Positions 44,185 through 53,435 are shown, numbered from the stretch's first letter. The stretch is 64,000 bases of DNA from Desulfosarcina sp. BuS5 (GCF_028752835.1 NZ_CP087952.1:2275041-2339040), one strand, 5' to 3'. Program-made: numbers and translations. Notes: generated by a model not told the origin, from the sequence alone.

Positions 44185-44219
44185 TAATATTTTTGAACAA
44201 AATCTCAAGGCAGAGTTAG

Positions 44220-44891
44220 ATGAAAAAATTTTCCTGGCCCGATCCGCCGGGGCAGACTGCATTTCCCATAGCCAGAGCAGGATATCCTTTTATTTTTGCC
44301 GCCGCTTTTGTAACAGTGATTTTCGCGCTCCTTGGACTCGTCATTCCGGCTGTTGGCGGATTATTGGCTGCAAGTTGCATATGCTGTTTTTTCAGGGATC
44401 CGGACAGGGTGATACCAAACAAACTCAGGGCTGTTGTTTCACCTGCCGACGGCAAGATTGTTAAAGCCGAACTAATTGAAAAAAATCGTTTTACAGAAGA
44501 AAATTGTATAAAAATAAGTATCTTTATGTCGGTTTTTAATGTTCATGTTAACCGAATCCCTTATGCCGGCAAAATAACCGATATTTGTTACTATCCTGGG
44601 AAATTTTTTTCCGCCAATCTGGATAAGGCATCAAAAAATAATGAACATAATGCAATTTTTATTGAGACTGACAATGGTCATTCAATCTGTTTTGTCCAGA
44701 TAGCCGGACTAATTGCAAGACGTATTATTTGCGGTCTGCAGCAGGGAGATACCGTAGATCGCGGACAACGGTTCGGCATCATATGTTTCGGATCACGGCT
44801 GGATGTTTATCTTCCGGCAGATTCGGATATCAGCGTCTCTACCGGGGATAAAGTTAAAGCAGGCGCTTCCATTCTGGGGTTTTTATCATGA
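44220..44891 (+). CDS. psd: Phosphatidylserine decarboxylase proenzyme (short type)
   Basis: Makes phosphatidylethanolamine. The 223-residue length and the layout (membrane hairpin at about residues 18-60, then RDPDRVIPNKLRAVVSPADG) match the short, archaeal-type PSD. MSVFNVHVNRIPYAG is the family core, and FGSRLDVYLP near residue 192 contains the Gly-Ser autocleavage site that generates the pyruvoyl group. It overlaps pssA by 4 bases (ATGA), giving a two-gene phosphatidylethanolamine operon. Confidence 0.95.
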   Translation: MKKFSWPDPPGQTAFPIARAGYPFIFAAAFVTVIFALLGLVIPAVGGLLAASCICCFFRDPDRVIPNKLRAVVSPADGKIVKAELIEKNRFTEENCIKISIFMSVFNVHVNRIPYAGKITDICYYPGKFFSANLDKASKNNEHNAIFIETDNGHSICFVQIAGLIARRIICGLQQGDTVDRGQRFGIICFGSRLDVYLPADSDISVSTGDKVKAGASILGFLS

Positions 44892-45670
44892 AACATAATA
44901 ATACCGAAAAATCCATACCAAAGAGGCCGCGCCGGGGCATTTATATTCTGCCTAACTTTTTTACATCCATGAATATCTTCTGTGGATTTTATGCCATAAT
45001 ATCTTCAATAAACGGCAGATTTACGGCAGCCGGAGTCTCTATTCTCATAGCTGTTGTTTTCGATTCATTGGACGGAAAGATCGCCAGGGCAACAAATACT
45101 ACAAGCAAATTCGGGGTTGAGTACGATTCCCTGGCCGACCTCATTTCTTTTGGCCTTGCTCCAGGCCTCATGATATACCTTTGGGCACTGAAACCCTTAG
45201 GCCGAATAGGGTGGCTGGCTGCTTTCCTCTTCCTTATATGCGGCGCTCTCAGGCTTGCACGATTCAACACACAAACAGGAAGTGTAGACAGCAACCATTT
45301 TGTTGGTCTTCCGATACCTGCAGGAGCAGGTATGAATGCCGTTATTGTTTTATTCTGCCACAGGTTCGGAATGAATAATAGTGTAAATCCGATATTAATA
45401 TTTATAATTATGAATACCCTTTCTTTCTTGATGGTAAGCACCATTAAATATAATAGTTTTAAAAAACCGGAGCTGTTCAAAAAAATGAATTTCAATGTTC
45501 TGGTGGGGGCTGTCATTATATTTATTTTTATTGCGGCTGAACCGTCGATTGCACTTTTTCTTATGGGGCTTATTTATGTTATTTCGGGACCCATTGGCTC
45601 TCTTAAACATCTTAAAAATGCAAAACATAATACAACAAATACACCCAAACCAGATAAAAAAAAAGCCTGA
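44888..45670 (+). CDS. pssA: CDP-diacylglycerol-serine O-phosphatidyltransferase
   Basis: Integral membrane enzyme joining CDP-diacylglycerol and serine. The CDP-alcohol phosphotransferase motif DG(x2)AR(x8)G(x3)D(x3)D is exact: DGKIAR, then FGVEYDSLAD. The 260-residue chain has 6-8 hydrophobic spans and a Lys-rich cytosolic tail (HNTTNTPKPDKKKA). The start overlaps psd. A large stem-loop follows the stop. Confidence 0.95.
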   Translation: MKHNNTEKSIPKRPRRGIYILPNFFTSMNIFCGFYAIISSINGRFTAAGVSILIAVVFDSLDGKIARATNTTSKFGVEYDSLADLISFGLAPGLMIYLWALKPLGRIGWLAAFLFLICGALRLARFNTQTGSVDSNHFVGLPIPAGAGMNAVIVLFCHRFGMNNSVNPILIFIIMNTLSFLMVSTIKYNSFKKPELFKKMNFNVLVGAVIIFIFIAAEPSIALFLMGLIYVISGPIGSLKHLKNAKHNTTNTPKPDKKKA

Positions 45671-45718
45671 GGATCGGAGATTAAATAATATTGTTCAAGT
45701 TATTTAATTTACGATCCT
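45670..45718 (+). terminator. Stem-loop after pssA, probable terminator or mRNA end
   Basis: AGGATCG/CGATCCT and ATTAAATAA/TTATTTAAT form a two-part stem starting at the last base of the pssA stop. No T-run follows, so termination strength is uncertain. Confidence 0.5.
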
Positions 45719-45744
45719 AACCATATTTAATATATACTAACTTT

Positions 45745-45783
45745 ATCCATTGTGCTTTTTCGCATGCTCAATGGATATTTTTT
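45745..45783 (+). terminator. Intrinsic-terminator-like hairpin upstream of leuB
   Basis: ATCCATTGTGC pairs with GCATGCTCAATGGAT (a small internal bulge) and is followed by ATTTTTT. It lies just 22 bases before the leuB ATG, so it is either the true terminator of psd-pssA or a leader attenuator for the leuB operon. Confidence 0.65.
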
Positions 45784-45804
45784 ATGAGGGTATTAAAAAT
45801 TATG

Positions 45805-46869
45805 TCAAAAAAATATTCAATTGCTGTTATTCCGGGCGACGGCACCGGACCGGAAGTTATTAATGAAGGCATCAAGGTACTGGAGGCTGTTGCAAAAAAA
45901 TTTGAATTCACCATTGATTTCACGAATTACGACTTGGGTGGGGAAAGGTACAAAGCCACCGGTGAAATATTTCCTGATACCGCTGCCGAAGGCCTTACCG
46001 CGGCTGATGCCATATACCTGGGAGCAATAGGCCATCCTGATGTAAAACCGGGTATTCTTGAAAAAGGCCTACTTTTGAAACTAAGATTCGACTTTGATCA
46101 ATATATTAACCTGAGGCCGGTTAAACTCTATGAAGGTGTCGAAACCCCCTTAAAAAACAAATCACCCGATGACATAGATTTTGTTGTGGTGCGTGAAAAT
46201 ACTGAAGGTCTCTATGCCGGAGCAGGAGGCTGTTTAAAACGCGGCACACCGGATGAGGTTGCAATCCAGTCTTCGATAAATACCCGTAAAGGTGTGGAAA
46301 GATGCATCAGGTTCGCATTTGAGTATTGCAGAAGCCGGAACAAGGCAAAAAAACTGACTCTTTGCGGAAAGACCAATGTCCTTACATACGCTTTTGATCT
46401 CTGGGAGCGGACTTTTTATGAAGTAGGAAAAGAATACCCGGACATTCAAACCGATTATGCTCATGTTGACGCCATATGTATGTGGATGGTAAAGAACCCG
46501 GAATGGTTTGATGTTATTGTTACAGATAACATGTTTGGAGATATTATAACCGATCTGGCCGCAATGATACAGGGTGGCATGGGAATTGCCGCCGGAGGCA
46601 ATATCAATCCCGAGGGCGTCTCCATGTTTGAACCAATCGGCGGATCGGCCCCCAAATATACAGGAAAGCAGATAATCAATCCCATCGCGGCAATTTCCGC
46701 AGCTCAGATTATGCTTGCAACCCTTGGCGAAAAAAAAGCCTCCCAGACGGTTGAAAAGGCGGTAATCAAGGTGCTGCGTGATGATCTGGATGATATCGCT
46801 GCCGGAAAAATGGGATACACCACAAGTGAAGTAGGAGATCTTGTGGCGGAATATATTATTGCCAATTAG
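45805..46869 (+). CDS. leuB: 3-isopropylmalate dehydrogenase-type beta-decarboxylating dehydrogenase
   Basis: NAD-dependent 3-isopropylmalate oxidation in leucine synthesis, or a close paralogue. 354 residues from MSKKYSIAVIPGDGTGPEVI (ATG at 45805); the seven upstream codons run from the terminator hairpin. Motifs: LLLKLRFDFDQYINLRPVKL, VVRENTEGLYAG, the divalent-metal segment VTDNMFGDIITDLAAMIQGG and FEPIGGSAPKYTGK. The gene leads an operon with asd next, so amino-acid biosynthesis fits. Isocitrate or tartrate-type relatives differ mainly in substrate loop residues, so specificity is likely but not proven. Confidence 0.85.
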   Translation, partial: SKKYSIAVIPGDGTGPEVINEGIKVLEAVAKKFEFTIDFTNYDLGGERYKATGEIFPDTAAEGLTAADAIYLGAIGHPDVKPGILEKGLLLKLRFDFDQYINLRPVKLYEGVETPLKNKSPDDIDFVVVRENTEGLYAGAGGCLKRGTPDEVAIQSSINTRKGVERCIRFAFEYCRSRNKAKKLTLCGKTNVLTYAFDLWERTFYEVGKEYPDIQTDYAHVDAICMWMVKNPEWFDVIVTDNMFGDIITDLAAMIQGGMGIAAGGNINPEGVSMFEPIGGSAPKYTGKQIINPIAAISAAQIMLATLGEKKASQTVEKAVIKVLRDDLDDIAAGKMGYTTSEVGDLVAEYIIAN

Positions 46870-46886
46870 AGTTGGAGACATTAACC

Positions 46887-47909
46887 ATGGATGAAAAAAA
46901 ATTCAATGTCGCAGTGGCAGGTGCGACCGGCGTTGTCGGCAATCAGATGATCACCTGCCTTGAGGAAAGGGAGTTCCCTGTAAAATCGATTAAATTCCTG
47001 GCTTCCCACAGATCCGCCGGGCGTAAGCTGGAGTTTAAGGATCAGGAAATAACAGTTGAAGAATTAAAAGAGGATTCTTTTAGGGGAATTGATATAGCAA
47101 TATTTTCAGCCGGAGGGGGGCCCAGTAAAAAGTTTGCGCCCTGCGCCGCAAAAGATGGATGTATTGTAGTAGACAACTCAAGCGCGTGGAGAATGGACAC
47201 TGAGGTTCCGCTATTGATTCCGGAAGTAAACCCTGATGACATAAAAAATTACACCAATAAAGGTATAATCGCAAATCCCAACTGCTCAACAATCCAGATG
47301 CTGGTCGCTCTTTACCCGATTTATAAAAAATGCGGCATCAAGAGAATTGTGGTTTCCACATATCAGGCTGTATCAGGCACCGGATTAAAGGCGATTGAAG
47401 AACTATCCGATCAGACCAGAGCGATGCTGAATTTTCAGGATTATGAAAAAAAAGTCTATCCTCACCAAATCGCCTTTAACTGTCTTCCGCATATAGATGT
47501 TTTTCTGGAAAACGGTTACACTAGGGAAGAGATGAAAATGGTCCTGGAAACCAGAAAAATTTTCGGAGATAACAATATAGGAGTAACTGCCACGACTGTA
47601 CGAGTCCCGGTCTTTTATAGTCATTCCGAATCGATAAATATAGAAACCCTTGAGCATATTTCTGCTGACGAAGTAAAAACGCTGCTCTCAAATGCACCTG
47701 GAATAAAAGTATTGGACGACCCGGAAAAAAATCTTTATCCTCTTGCTATTGAAGCCGCAGGAACCGACCTGACCTATGTCGGGCGTATAAGAGAGGACGA
47801 GTCGATCCCCAATGGAATCAATTTATGGGTAGTGGCTGATAATATCAGAAAAGGAGCCGCCACCAATGCAGTTCAGATAGCAGAATTACTTGCCAAAGAT
47901 TATTTATAA
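46887..47909 (+). CDS. asd: Aspartate-semialdehyde dehydrogenase
   Basis: Makes aspartate semialdehyde for lysine, threonine and methionine. 340 residues from MDEKKFNVAVAGATGVVGNQ (ATG 46887); the frame opens 5 codons earlier without support. Nucleotide motif GATGVVG, IFSAGGGPSKKFAP, DNSSAWRMD, the active-site Cys in IIANPNCSTIQM, and VSTYQAVSGTG. It is 15 bases before greA and 17 after leuB. Confidence 0.96.
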   Translation: MDEKKFNVAVAGATGVVGNQMITCLEEREFPVKSIKFLASHRSAGRKLEFKDQEITVEELKEDSFRGIDIAIFSAGGGPSKKFAPCAAKDGCIVVDNSSAWRMDTEVPLLIPEVNPDDIKNYTNKGIIANPNCSTIQMLVALYPIYKKCGIKRIVVSTYQAVSGTGLKAIEELSDQTRAMLNFQDYEKKVYPHQIAFNCLPHIDVFLENGYTREEMKMVLETRKIFGDNNIGVTATTVRVPVFYSHSESINIETLEHISADEVKTLLSNAPGIKVLDDPEKNLYPLAIEAAGTDLTYVGRIREDESIPNGINLWVVADNIRKGAATNAVQIAELLAKDYL

Positions 47910-47923
47910 GGGAGTGACACAGT

Positions 47924-48391
47924 TTGGAAAAAACACCGATTACAATGCGAGGCTATGAAACACTGAAAAAGGAACTGGAACATCTTAAGAGAGTTGAAAG
48001 GCCTGCAAATATCAAGGCTATAGAGGAAGCACGCGCTCATGGAGACCTGTCTGAAAATGCAGAATTTGAAGCAGCAAAAAATAGACAAAGTTTTATAGAA
48101 GGACGGATAGGCGAACTGGGATATAAGTTAGCCAGCGCCGATATAATCAACCCGGATGAACTTCCAAAGGACAGGGCTGTGTTTGGCTGCACGGTTCTGC
48201 TTGAAAATATTGATACCGGCGAAGAAATTAAATATCAGCTTGTGGGCCCGGACGAATCTGATATTGAGAAAAAACGCATATCTGTCAGTTCGCCCCTAGG
48301 GCAGGCAATGATAGGCAAGGAACCTGGGGACGAGGTAAAGCTAAACGCTCCGGGCGGTAAAAGATTGTATGAACTTATAGAAATACTTTAA
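47924..48391 (+). CDS. greA: Transcript cleavage factor GreA
   Basis: Rescues backtracked RNA polymerase. 155 residues, starting at TTG with GGGAGTG upstream: (M)EKTPITMRGYETLKKELE. The coiled-coil tip has the acidic pair in HGDLSENAEFEAAKNRQ, and the C-terminal FKBP-like domain runs through VFGCTVLLENIDTGEE to PGGKRLYELIEIL. It sits between asd and rpoZ. Confidence 0.96.
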   Translation: MEKTPITMRGYETLKKELEHLKRVERPANIKAIEEARAHGDLSENAEFEAAKNRQSFIEGRIGELGYKLASADIINPDELPKDRAVFGCTVLLENIDTGEEIKYQLVGPDESDIEKKRISVSSPLGQAMIGKEPGDEVKLNAPGGKRLYELIEIL

Positions 48392-48403
48392 ATGGAGGCA
48401 CTT

Positions 48404-48724
48404 GTGGCACGAATAACTATGGAAGATTGCCTGAAACGGGTCCAAAACCGGTTTCAACTGGTTAATATGGTGGCAAAACGTGTAAGGCAGATCCGTGATG
48501 GAGCGGAATACCTTATATATTCACCTAAAAATGAAGACGTTGTTACATGTCTTAGAGAAATTGCAGCCGGCAAAATAAAACTCAAAAAAGAAAAAGTTCA
48601 ACTCGCTGAACCTGTAAAAAAAGAAAAAGCTCAACTCGCTGAACCTGTAAAAGAACAAAAAGATAAACTTGATGAACCTGTAAAAGAAAACCAAGATCAA
48701 CTCGCTGAACCTGATGCATCATAG
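48404..48724 (+). CDS. rpoZ: RNA polymerase omega subunit with a repeated C-terminal tail
   Basis: Omega subunit assisting RNA polymerase assembly. The GTG start at 48404, with GGAGG 5 bases upstream, gives VARITMEDCLKRVQNRFQLV, the standard omega N-terminus. The tail after about residue 60 is unusual: four imperfect repeats of about 11 residues with consensus (K/E)(K/Q)(x)QLAEPVK. It overlaps the next gene by 11 bases. The core identity is certain; the repeat tail makes it longer than typical omega. Confidence 0.92.
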   Translation: MARITMEDCLKRVQNRFQLVNMVAKRVRQIRDGAEYLIYSPKNEDVVTCLREIAAGKIKLKKEKVQLAEPVKKEKAQLAEPVKEQKDKLDEPVKENQDQLAEPDAS

Positions 48725-49442
48725 CTATCCATACAAGGCGATAAAACGATATGTGGGTAAAGCCCTGCATCATTATGATATGATAGCGGATGGTGACAAA
48801 ATCCTGGTTGGACTTTCCGGTGGTATTGACAGTTTCACTCTTTTGTGGATATTAAATGAACGAAAAAAACGAATACTGATAGATTATGACCTGATTGCAG
48901 TTTTTGTCGATCCGGGTTTTGATGATCAATTTGGTAAAAAACTTGAAACATATTGCAAAGCAAATGAATTTCATCTAATAATTGATCGTACAGATCATGG
49001 ACTCCAGGCACACAGTACCGAAAACAGGGAAAATCCCTGTTTTTTATGTTCCAGGCTGCGCAGAAAACGTCTTTTTGAAATAGCCGATAAATACGGATGT
49101 AAAAAGATCGCTTTAGGGCACCATAAAGATGATATTATCGAAACTTTTTTTATGAACATATGTTATTCAGGCGAAATCGGAACCATGGTTCCATCACAAT
49201 CCTTTTTTAAAGGTAAATTTCAAATTATCAGACCCCTTGCGTTTATAGAACAGGAAACAATAAATCGTTTTGCAAAAGAAACAGGTTTTCCGATTTTAAC
49301 TAATCCATGCCCAAGTGCGAACAGCTCCAAACGTAGTAAAATCAAGAGCCTCTTAACAGAGCTTTATAAAAGCAACAAAAAAATCAAAGGCAATATTTTC
49401 AACTCCATGAGCAATGTCAACACAGAGTATTTATTAATATGA
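48714..49442 (+). CDS. ttcA: TtcA-family tRNA thiolation protein
   Basis: PP-loop ATPase of the tRNA 2-thiocytidine synthetase family, 242 residues. The P-loop motif LVGLSGGIDSFTLLW is at about residues 32-46. CFLCSRLRRKRLFEIA carries the CxxC typical of the group, and ALGHHKDDIIETFFMNICYSG is the second family block. It is shorter than E. coli TtcA and the third cluster Cys probably lies in TNPCPSANSS. It overlaps rpoZ and then folE2 (4 bases). Confidence 0.85.
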   Translation: MHHSYPYKAIKRYVGKALHHYDMIADGDKILVGLSGGIDSFTLLWILNERKKRILIDYDLIAVFVDPGFDDQFGKKLETYCKANEFHLIIDRTDHGLQAHSTENRENPCFLCSRLRRKRLFEIADKYGCKKIALGHHKDDIIETFFMNICYSGEIGTMVPSQSFFKGKFQIIRPLAFIEQETINRFAKETGFPILTNPCPSANSSKRSKIKSLLTELYKSNKKIKGNIFNSMSNVNTEYLLI

Positions 49443-50209
49443 TTGATATACAAAACCAGTTTGATGACCGAAACATCCCTATCGACAAGGTAGGTATTAA
49501 AAATCTCCGTTACCCGATCACCGTTTTAGATAAAGGCAGCGGTTTTCAACATACTGTGGCTTTAATTAATATGTATGTTGATTTGCCGAACAATTATAAA
49601 GGCACCCACATGAGCAGGTTTGTAAAACTGCTTCACCTGCTGCAACCGGAGGTCTCTTTAAAAAAAATATCAAGTATTTTAGATCAGATGAAAAAACAGT
49701 TGAATGCAGCTTCAGCGCACATAGAGGTTACCTTTCCTTATTTTATAAAAAAATACGCGCCTGTCAGCAACCTCCCCGGTTTAATGGACTATACCTGTAA
49801 AATTACCGGAGCAAGCGGCCCGGATGAGAAAATTGATCTTGTTTCAGAAGTTATTGTCCCGATCTCGTCTGTCTGCCCATGTTCAAAGGAAATAAGTGAC
49901 GCAGGAGCGCATAATCAGCGCGGCAAAGTAGAGTTGCGCACAAGGTTCAAAAAATTTATCTGGCTGGAGGATATGATAAAGCTTGTGGAGCAGGCAGCCT
50001 CATGTGAAGTCTATTCAGTTTTAAAACGGGTTGATGAAAAAGCCGTAACCGAAAAAGGGTATAACAACCCAAAATTTGTAGAAGATATTGTCAGGGATAT
50101 CGCATTAAAACTAAAAGCCGATAATAATATAATATGGTTTTCAGTAAGCGCTGAAAATTTTGAATCTATTCACAACCATAGCGCTTATGCCCAGATTATA
50201 AGTAGTTAA
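49439..50209 (+). CDS. folE2: GTP cyclohydrolase FolE2
   Basis: Type IB GTP cyclohydrolase that opens folate or queuosine precursor synthesis without needing zinc. 256 residues. Signatures: DKVGIKNLRYPITVLDKG, GTHMSRFVKLLH, the active-site region VIVPISSVCPCSKEIS and HNQRGKVELRTRF. It overlaps ttcA by 4 bases, and its stop overlaps a TAATGGAG that provides the next gene's ribosome site. Confidence 0.95.
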   Translation: MIDIQNQFDDRNIPIDKVGIKNLRYPITVLDKGSGFQHTVALINMYVDLPNNYKGTHMSRFVKLLHLLQPEVSLKKISSILDQMKKQLNAASAHIEVTFPYFIKKYAPVSNLPGLMDYTCKITGASGPDEKIDLVSEVIVPISSVCPCSKEISDAGAHNQRGKVELRTRFKKFIWLEDMIKLVEQAASCEVYSVLKRVDEKAVTEKGYNNPKFVEDIVRDIALKLKADNNIIWFSVSAENFESIHNHSAYAQIISS

Positions 50210-50223
50210 TGGAGAGTATAAAT

Positions 50224-50868
50224 ATGAAGTATTTTATTTTTATTTTTATTTTAATGTTTCTATTTCTTTTATCAGCAACAGTTCAGGCTGAAACCAGGTA
50301 TATCAGCAATATAATTAAAGTAACCTTGAGGACAGGACCCGGGATAGACCACAAAATTGTCAAAATGATCAAATCAGGGCAGAATGTTAAAATTCAAGAG
50401 CAAGGCGAGGAGTGGTCAAAAGTCCAAACGCCAAACGGAAAAGAAGGATGGGTGTTAAATCGCTTTCTTACTGCGAAAGAGCCCGATTTTATAGCTTTGG
50501 CAAAACTTAAAAAAAAGTATAATGCCATAAAAGTCCAGCTACCGGCAATAAGTGAAGAGAATAAACAACTTAAAGAACAAAACGTACAATTCAAACAGGA
50601 TCTTGGCAAGCATCAATCCGAATTGAATAAGCTCTCCAGGGAATATGACAAACTAAAAGATGATTCCGCAGGGTATCTGAACCTGAAGGCCAAATATGAG
50701 AAAACCGTCGCCAAGCTGGCGGAACAGTCCAACAAAGCAGAAAGGCTTGAAAAAGAATTGCTCCATAAATACATCACGGCCGGGTTAACCGGCGCAGCTA
50801 TCTTGTTGCTGGGATTCATAATAGGCTTCAGCACCAAACGTCAACGTAAAAGGACATCGCTCCTGTAA
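50224..50868 (+). CDS. SH3-domain membrane protein (TIGR04211/YgiM-like)
   Basis: 214 residues from the ATG at 50224. A signal peptide or N-terminal hydrophobic stretch (IFIFILMFLFLLSATVQA, residues 4-21) leads to a bacterial SH3 domain (VTLRTGPGIDHKIVKMIKSG, WVLNRFLT). A long coiled coil (about 95-180) follows, then a C-terminal membrane helix (ITAGLTGAAILLLGFIIGF) and a basic tail. The pattern matches YgiM. It probably faces the periplasm and is anchored to the membrane. An R4 element begins at the base after the stop. Confidence 0.8.
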   Translation: MKYFIFIFILMFLFLLSATVQAETRYISNIIKVTLRTGPGIDHKIVKMIKSGQNVKIQEQGEEWSKVQTPNGKEGWVLNRFLTAKEPDFIALAKLKKKYNAIKVQLPAISEENKQLKEQNVQFKQDLGKHQSELNKLSREYDKLKDDSAGYLNLKAKYEKTVAKLAEQSNKAERLEKELLHKYITAGLTGAAILLLGFIIGFSTKRQRKRTSLL

Positions 50869-51026
50869 GGGAACTTCCAAGAAATAATCTACGCATCCTG
50901 CTTGCCCTTTTGTCCGTCTTCTACGTTGCGGTAACAGTTGTATAGTTCACTATGCAACTGTTATCACGCCTTGAAGACGAACAAAAAATCTGCACGATAT
51001 GCGTAGATTATTTCCTTCCAGTTTCC
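50869..51026. repeat. R4-family inverted-repeat element, copy 2
   Basis: Begins GGGAACTTCCAAGAAATAAT immediately after the upstream stop codon and ends AGATTATTTCCTTCCAGTTTCC; the two ends pair over about 25 bases with a few mismatches (ATCTACGCAT against ATGCGTAGAT). The interior matches copy 1 at 43774, including GTCTTCTACGTTG and TCACGCCTTGAAGAC. Confidence 0.85.
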
Positions 51027-51095
51027 TAAAAAGATGATAATCGTTCACGATTGTTGACTTTATATCCCTTGTACAAAAACGATTAAGGCCACAAA

Positions 51096-52523
51096 ATGAA
51101 ATTTGAACCTGTTATCGGACTCGAAGTTCACGCCCAGCTAAAAACAAAAACAAAAATTTTCTGCAGTTGTTCAACCGCCTTCGGCTCACCCCCCAACACC
51201 CATGTTTGCCCGGTTTGTCTAGGGATGCCCGGCACCCTGCCCGTCTTAAACAAAAAGGTTATAGAATACGCTCTGCTGATGGCCCTGGCAACCAAATGCA
51301 GTATCAACCGGGTGAACAGGTTTGCGCGTAAAAATTATTACTATCCGGACCTTCCCAAAGGGTACCAGATCTCTCAATACGAGCTACCTATTGCCGAACA
51401 CGGATATTTGGATATAGAAGTCAATGGTAATAGTAAAAGAATAGGCATCACCAGAATACATATGGAAGAAGACGCCGGAAAGCTCAGCCATGATCCCCAC
51501 AGGCCCTTGAGCATGATCGATTTTAACAGAACAGGAGTTCCATTAATCGAGATAGTGAGCGAGCCTGATATGAGATCTTCTGAAGAAGCCGGAGCCTACC
51601 TTAGACAATTGCATGCTATCCTCCGTTATCTCGACATTTGTGACGGAAACATGGAGGAAGGAAGTTTCAGATGTGACGCCAATATTTCAATCCGACCAAA
51701 GGGTGAGACAGAATTAGGCACCCGAACCGAGTTGAAAAATCTAAACTCATTTAAAAATGTAGAAAAATCGATAGAATATGAAATATTCAGACAGAAAGAT
51801 ATACTTCTTGATGAAGGCAGAATTGTTCAGGAAACGAGGCTTTGGAATGCTGATACCAACAGAAGCACATCCATGCGCAGCAAAGAGGAAGCAAACGATT
51901 ACCGATATTTTCCGGATCCCGACCTGGTTCCTGTTAATATTGATGAAACATGGATCGATGCTTTAAAAAAGGATCTTCCCGAACTGCCTGAAGAAAAAAA
52001 AGAACGCTTTAAAACCGAATACGGACTCCCTTCCACAGATGCCGAAGTTTTAACATCATCCCGCGATATGGCGGACTACTTTGATGAATGCGTTAAACTA
52101 TTTAACCAGCCGAAACAGATCGGCAACTGGATAATGGGATCATTGCTCGGCCTGTTGAATGCGGATAATAAAACTATTTCCGAATCTACTGTTTCCCCTC
52201 ACCATTTAACAGGTATGCTTAAATTAATAGACAAGGGCTTGATCAGCGGCAAGATCGCCAAAAAAGTCTTTGATGAGATGGCAAAAACAGGAAAACAGCC
52301 CAAACAGATAGTTGAAGAAAAGGGACTCGTTCAGGTTACGGACAGATCGGAGATAGAAAACATAGTAGTAAAAATAGTATCTGATAACCCAAAAGAAGCC
52401 GAGGCTTATAAAAACGGGAAAACCAAAATTTTAGGATTTTTTGTCGGTCAGATCATGAAGGAGACCAGGGGAAAAGCTAATCCTCAAATAGTCAATGAAA
52501 TACTAAAAGAAAAATTAAAATAG
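51096..52523 (+). CDS. gatB: Aspartyl/glutamyl-tRNA amidotransferase subunit B
   Basis: Kinase subunit of GatCAB that amidates Glu-tRNA(Gln) and Asp-tRNA(Asn). 475 residues, full length: [20 protein letters not shown], the Cys cluster CSCS and [42 protein letters not shown], the family signature [10 protein letters not shown] and a C-terminal tail domain ending [10 protein letters not shown]. It is preceded by an R4 element and no gatA/gatC is nearby. Confidence 0.97.
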   Translation: MKFEPVIGLEVHAQLKTKTKIFCSCSTAFGSPPNTHVCPVCLGMPGTLPVLNKKVIEYALLMALATKCSINRVNRFARKNYYYPDLPKGYQISQYELPIAEHGYLDIEVNGNSKRIGITRIHMEEDAGKLSHDPHRPLSMIDFNRTGVPLIEIVSEPDMRSSEEAGAYLRQLHAILRYLDICDGNMEEGSFRCDANISIRPKGETELGTRTELKNLNSFKNVEKSIEYEIFRQKDILLDEGRIVQETRLWNADTNRSTSMRSKEEANDYRYFPDPDLVPVNIDETWIDALKKDLPELPEEKKERFKTEYGLPSTDAEVLTSSRDMADYFDECVKLFNQPKQIGNWIMGSLLGLLNADNKTISESTVSPHHLTGMLKLIDKGLISGKIAKKVFDEMAKTGKQPKQIVEEKGLVQVTDRSEIENIVVKIVSDNPKEAEAYKNGKTKILGFFVGQIMKETRGKANPQIVNEILKEKLK

Positions 52524-52553
52524 TGTTTAAACAAAATAACATGGAGGCACAAC

Positions 52554-53336
52554 ATGGGATATAACACAGTAATTTTTGAAAAAGAAAATAATATCGCTGT
52601 TATAACTTTAAACAAACCGAAAAGCATGAATTCCATCAGCAATGAACTGATGAGCGAACTCAACAGCGTTCTCGACCTGATAGCTGCAGATAATGAAATA
52701 GCAGTCGTAATCCTTACCGGAAGCGAAAAAGTATTTGCAGCAGGCGCCGACATAAAGGAAATAGGCCAGATAAATACTCCCGTTAAAGCCCACGTATTTG
52801 TCGAAACTATTCAGTCGCTCTTTAACAAGCTGGAACGTCTGCCACAGCCGGTTATAGCTGCAGTGAGCGGGCTGGCTCTGGGTGGAGGGTGCGAAATGTG
52901 CATGTCCTGTGATATAAGAATCGCCGCTGATAATGCCTTATTCGGCCAGCCTGAAATCAAGATCGGCGTTATTCCCGGAGCAGGCGGGACCCAGAGACTG
53001 CCGAGACTGGTCGGTGTAGGAAGAGCCAAAGAACTCCTTTATACAGGAGACCCGATCAAAGCTGAAGAAGCATACCGCATAGGCCTTGTAAACAAGGTTG
53101 TTCCCCTTGCATCCTTGATGGATGAAGCCAGGGCCCTGGCATCAAAAATCGCCAAACAGCCCGGATATGCATTAAAAACAACCAAAATAGTGGTAAATGA
53201 TGGAATAAATATGGATCTTCGCTCTGCCAATGCTTATGAATCACGCAGTTTTGAACAGCTTTTTGCCACAGAAGATCAACAGGAAGGTATGAAAGCCTTT
53301 ATTGAAAAAAGGAAGGCGGTTTTTACAGGTAAATAA
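52554..53336 (+). CDS. Enoyl-CoA hydratase (crotonase family)
   Basis: A 260-residue crotonase that hydrates enoyl-CoA in beta-oxidation-like pathways. The oxyanion-hole segments are KVFAAGADIKEIG and ALGGGCEMCMSCDIRIAA; the two catalytic Glu are in CEM and PEIKIGVIPGAGGTQRL. GGAGG lies 8 bases before the ATG. It is 30 bases from gatB, so read-through is possible. Substrate length cannot be judged. A 28-bp palindrome follows the stop. Confidence 0.93.
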   Translation: MGYNTVIFEKENNIAVITLNKPKSMNSISNELMSELNSVLDLIAADNEIAVVILTGSEKVFAAGADIKEIGQINTPVKAHVFVETIQSLFNKLERLPQPVIAAVSGLALGGGCEMCMSCDIRIAADNALFGQPEIKIGVIPGAGGTQRLPRLVGVGRAKELLYTGDPIKAEEAYRIGLVNKVVPLASLMDEARALASKIAKQPGYALKTTKIVVNDGINMDLRSANAYESRSFEQLFATEDQQEGMKAFIEKRKAVFTGK

Positions 53337-53342
53337 TAGTCT

Positions 53343-53370
53343 GTAGAGACAAGGCATGCCTTGTCTCTAC
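53343..53370. repeat. Perfect 28-bp palindrome
   Basis: GTAGAGACAAGGCA followed by its exact reverse complement TGCCTTGTCTCTAC. It starts 6 bases after the crotonase stop and is not followed by a T-run. Probably a short dispersed repeat that folds as an mRNA 3' hairpin. Confidence 0.8.
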
Positions 53371-53435
53371 CACCAAGCATAGAATTACATTATTTCGCCA
53401 GCAATTAAACTGCTTGCAAGTGAGATCCTCAAAGA

